Source of the DNA: Acidobacteriota bacterium
GTDB taxonomy: Bacteria; Acidobacteriota; Terriglobia; Versatilivoradales; Versatilivoraceae
NCBI GenBank assembly: GCA_026706225.1
Contig: JAPOZE010000029.1
Span: 1-8,527 of the forward strand
Direction of reading: 5' to 3'
Length of the DNA: 8,527 nt
Shown here piece after piece: positions 7,569 to 8,527 of this stretch (the first letter of the stretch is position 1; each line of letters opens with the position of its first letter). The position numbers and the translations under genes are program-made. Below the pieces are notes generated by a model. It ran no database searches, was not told the DNA's origin, and was given only the letters and a program-made list of their open reading frames with translations.

Positions 7569-7595
7569 TTGACAACCTGTCTGCTTGCTTACAAG
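7569..7595 (+). promoter_or_regulatory. Possible promoter of the zinc-ribbon membrane protein gene
   Basis: A perfect TTGACA (-35) lies at 7569-7574. The best -10 is TACAAG (7590-7595), matching 4 of 6 positions but with a short 15-base spacer. The location, just after a terminator and 26 bases before the start codon, fits a new transcription unit. The -10 is weak, so confidence is moderate at best. Confidence 0.45.
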
Positions 7596-7605
7596 CTTTG
7601 GGGCC

Positions 7606-7610
7606 GGAGG
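7606..7610 (+). promoter_or_regulatory. Ribosome binding site that fixes the start at 7621
   Basis: GGAGG lies 10 bases before the ATG at 7621. The frame could be extended to a TTG at 7585, but that would overlap the putative -10 region, and no ribosome binding site serves it. The ATG also places the zinc ribbon right at the N-terminus, as is usual for such proteins. Confidence 0.75.
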
Positions 7611-7620
7611 TTTTCAGACC

Positions 7621-8307
7621 ATGCCCAAACAGTGTCCCAGTTGTCAGCAGATGCTTGACGACAATGCCAGCTTGTGTCCCATTTGCGGAGCGCCGGTGGG
7701 TCACATCGATCCCAAGCCCGAGCCGGTGAACGTTCCTCTGGACCAGGCGCCGTCAACTGCCGGCGAACCCGCCCCCGTCGAACCGTCACCGCCGCCGGCG
7801 TCCTCGCCTCCCCCCTTTCCACCCGATCCCGGCCCCGGCTTGACCAAGCCGGCCTTGATGGCCGGAGTCCTCTTGGGAGTGCTGTCCGCCATGCCCTACG
7901 TGAACACCTGCTGTCTGCTCTGGGTGGCGGGAGCCGGAGTGCTGGCGGTCTACTTTCTCCGGACCGAGACCCCCGGATTGATTTCTTCCGGGACCGGCGC
8001 CAGCCTGGGGCTGCTCACCGGCCTGTTCGGCTCCCTGGTCTGGCAGTTCCTGGAGATTCTGGTCAGGTTGGCCTCCGGGCCGGAGGAGCTGCGCAATGCC
8101 GAGGAACAGATTGGCGAGATGGAAGGTCTCCCACCCGAGTTCGTGGAGTTCATGGAGCAGGCGATGGAGTTCATGAGAGATCCGCTCGACCCGGTTTTTG
8201 TCATCGTCAGCCTGTTGACCAAGTTGATCCTTTGCGGGATTCTGACCACCCTGGGCGGAGTCCTGGGCGCCTACCTGTTCGGGAAGAGCCGCGCCAACCA
8301 GTCCTGA
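7621..8307 (+). CDS. Zinc-ribbon membrane protein of unknown function
   Basis: The 228-residue product begins with a four-Cys zinc ribbon (C5-x2-C8-x10-C19-x2-C22; CPSC and CPIC), a domain likely to bind zinc in the cytoplasm. A linker rich in Pro, Ala and Glu follows (about 29-76), then a membrane domain. Hydrophobic segments lie at about 77-95, 96-113, 124-148 and 190-220. An acidic, amphipathic stretch (about 153-188, with MEGLPPEFVEFMEQAMEFM) separates the last two. The NTCCLLW motif (95-101) between the first two segments looks like a family signature. Proteins with an N-terminal zinc ribbon, a flexible linker and a small membrane domain are widespread and mostly uncharacterised. It appears to be transcribed alone, being bounded by a terminator upstream and non-coding sequence downstream. 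No function is assigned. Confidence 0.85.
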   Translation: MPKQCPSCQQMLDDNASLCPICGAPVGHIDPKPEPVNVPLDQAPSTAGEPAPVEPSPPPASSPPPFPPDPGPGLTKPALMAGVLLGVLSAMPYVNTCCLLWVAGAGVLAVYFLRTETPGLISSGTGASLGLLTGLFGSLVWQFLEILVRLASGPEELRNAEEQIGEMEGLPPEFVEFMEQAMEFMRDPLDPVFVIVSLLTKLILCGILTTLGGVLGAYLFGKSRANQS

Positions 8308-8336
8308 AGGTGTATCCGTCCGACCGCTGAGGCAGA

Positions 8337-8373
8337 GCCCGGGGGGCGGCGGCCCCGCGCTGCTCACCCGGGC
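8337..8373. repeat. GC-rich inverted repeat downstream of the zinc-ribbon gene
   Basis: GCCCGGG (8337-8343) and CCCGGGC (8367-8373) can form a 7-bp stem around a GC-rich interior that itself contains a smaller CGGGG/CCCCG stem (8340-8344 with 8353-8357; the two stems compete for bases 8340-8343). There is no T-run, so it is not a standard terminator. It starts 29 bases past the stop at 8307 and could still act as a 3'-end structure. Together with the palindrome at the right edge it is the main content of the 220-base stretch 8308-8527, in which I see no credible gene. Confidence 0.4.
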
Positions 8374-8507
8374 GCTCCACTTCTTGAATGATCACGAAAA
8401 GCCACGAATACGGATGGATCTCCTTCAATGACGACCAGCGCCCGAATGCTTCTGCAATTTTGTGCCGTTGGTGCGACGACGTCATGGGATGAAGCCCACC
8501 CGGGAGC

Positions 8508-8524
8508 GCGGGCGTCCCGCCCGC
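8508..8524. repeat. REP-like palindrome at the right edge
   Basis: GCGGGCG (8508-8514) and CGCCCGC (8518-8524) form a perfect 7-bp stem with loop TCC. The string GGGAGCGCGGGCGTCCCGCC (8502-8521) resembles extragenic palindromes that recur many times in some Acidobacteriota and related genomes. In this window it occurs once and is cut by the edge, so its repeat status is inferred from general knowledge, not shown here. Confidence 0.45.
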
Positions 8525-8527
8525 ACA

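Noticed and set aside
8428..8527. Short plus-strand open frame running off the right edge.
   Set aside because: There is no ribosome binding site. Its last third is the palindromic repeat itself, and the 33 codons show no family feature.

Overview
The window comes from a GC-rich (by eye about 60%) Gram-negative-type bacterium. It holds a rod-shape operon (mreB, mreC, mreD, mrdA) on the minus strand, a divergent envelope foldase/chaperone gene (ppiD-like) on the plus strand, and two plus-strand accessory genes. MreCD, PBP2 and a PpiD-type periplasmic foldase imply an envelope with peptidoglycan built by the elongasome. The duplicated secreted beta-sandwich protein, the zinc-ribbon membrane protein and the intergenic palindrome at the right edge resemble what is common in Acidobacteriota, but that assignment is an inference at low to moderate confidence.

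Layout. 1-1345 (minus): mrdA (PBP2), cut by the left edge before its third active-site motif and carrying an apparent one-base deletion in a G-run at 740-743. 1349-1843: mreD. 1843-2664: mreC. 2715-3746: mreB. The four genes are tightly spaced and read leftward, with a good sigma70-type promoter at 3841-3869. The 263-base gap 3747-4009 holds that promoter and, back to back with it, an extended -10 promoter (3920-3928) reading rightward into the ppiD-like gene (4010-5929). The 173-base gap 5930-6102 has no credible gene but can form up to three short hairpins. 6103-7488 encodes a 461-residue exported protein of unknown function and is followed by a clear intrinsic terminator (7515-7546). A separate unit starts near 7569 and encodes a 228-residue zinc-ribbon membrane protein (7621-8307). 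The last 220 bases carry no credible gene, only palindromic, REP-like sequence running into the right edge.

How the genes fit together. MreB filaments under the inner membrane, joined through MreC and MreD to PBP2 (and to RodA, expected just beyond the left edge), direct side-wall peptidoglycan synthesis. The divergent PpiD-like protein is anchored in the inner membrane and helps envelope proteins fold. The shared promoter region could coordinate wall elongation with envelope protein folding. The two rightmost genes have no demonstrated link to this process. I see no mobile element, CRISPR array, RNA gene or defence system. This is mainly a conserved housekeeping region, and the points worth a second look are modest.
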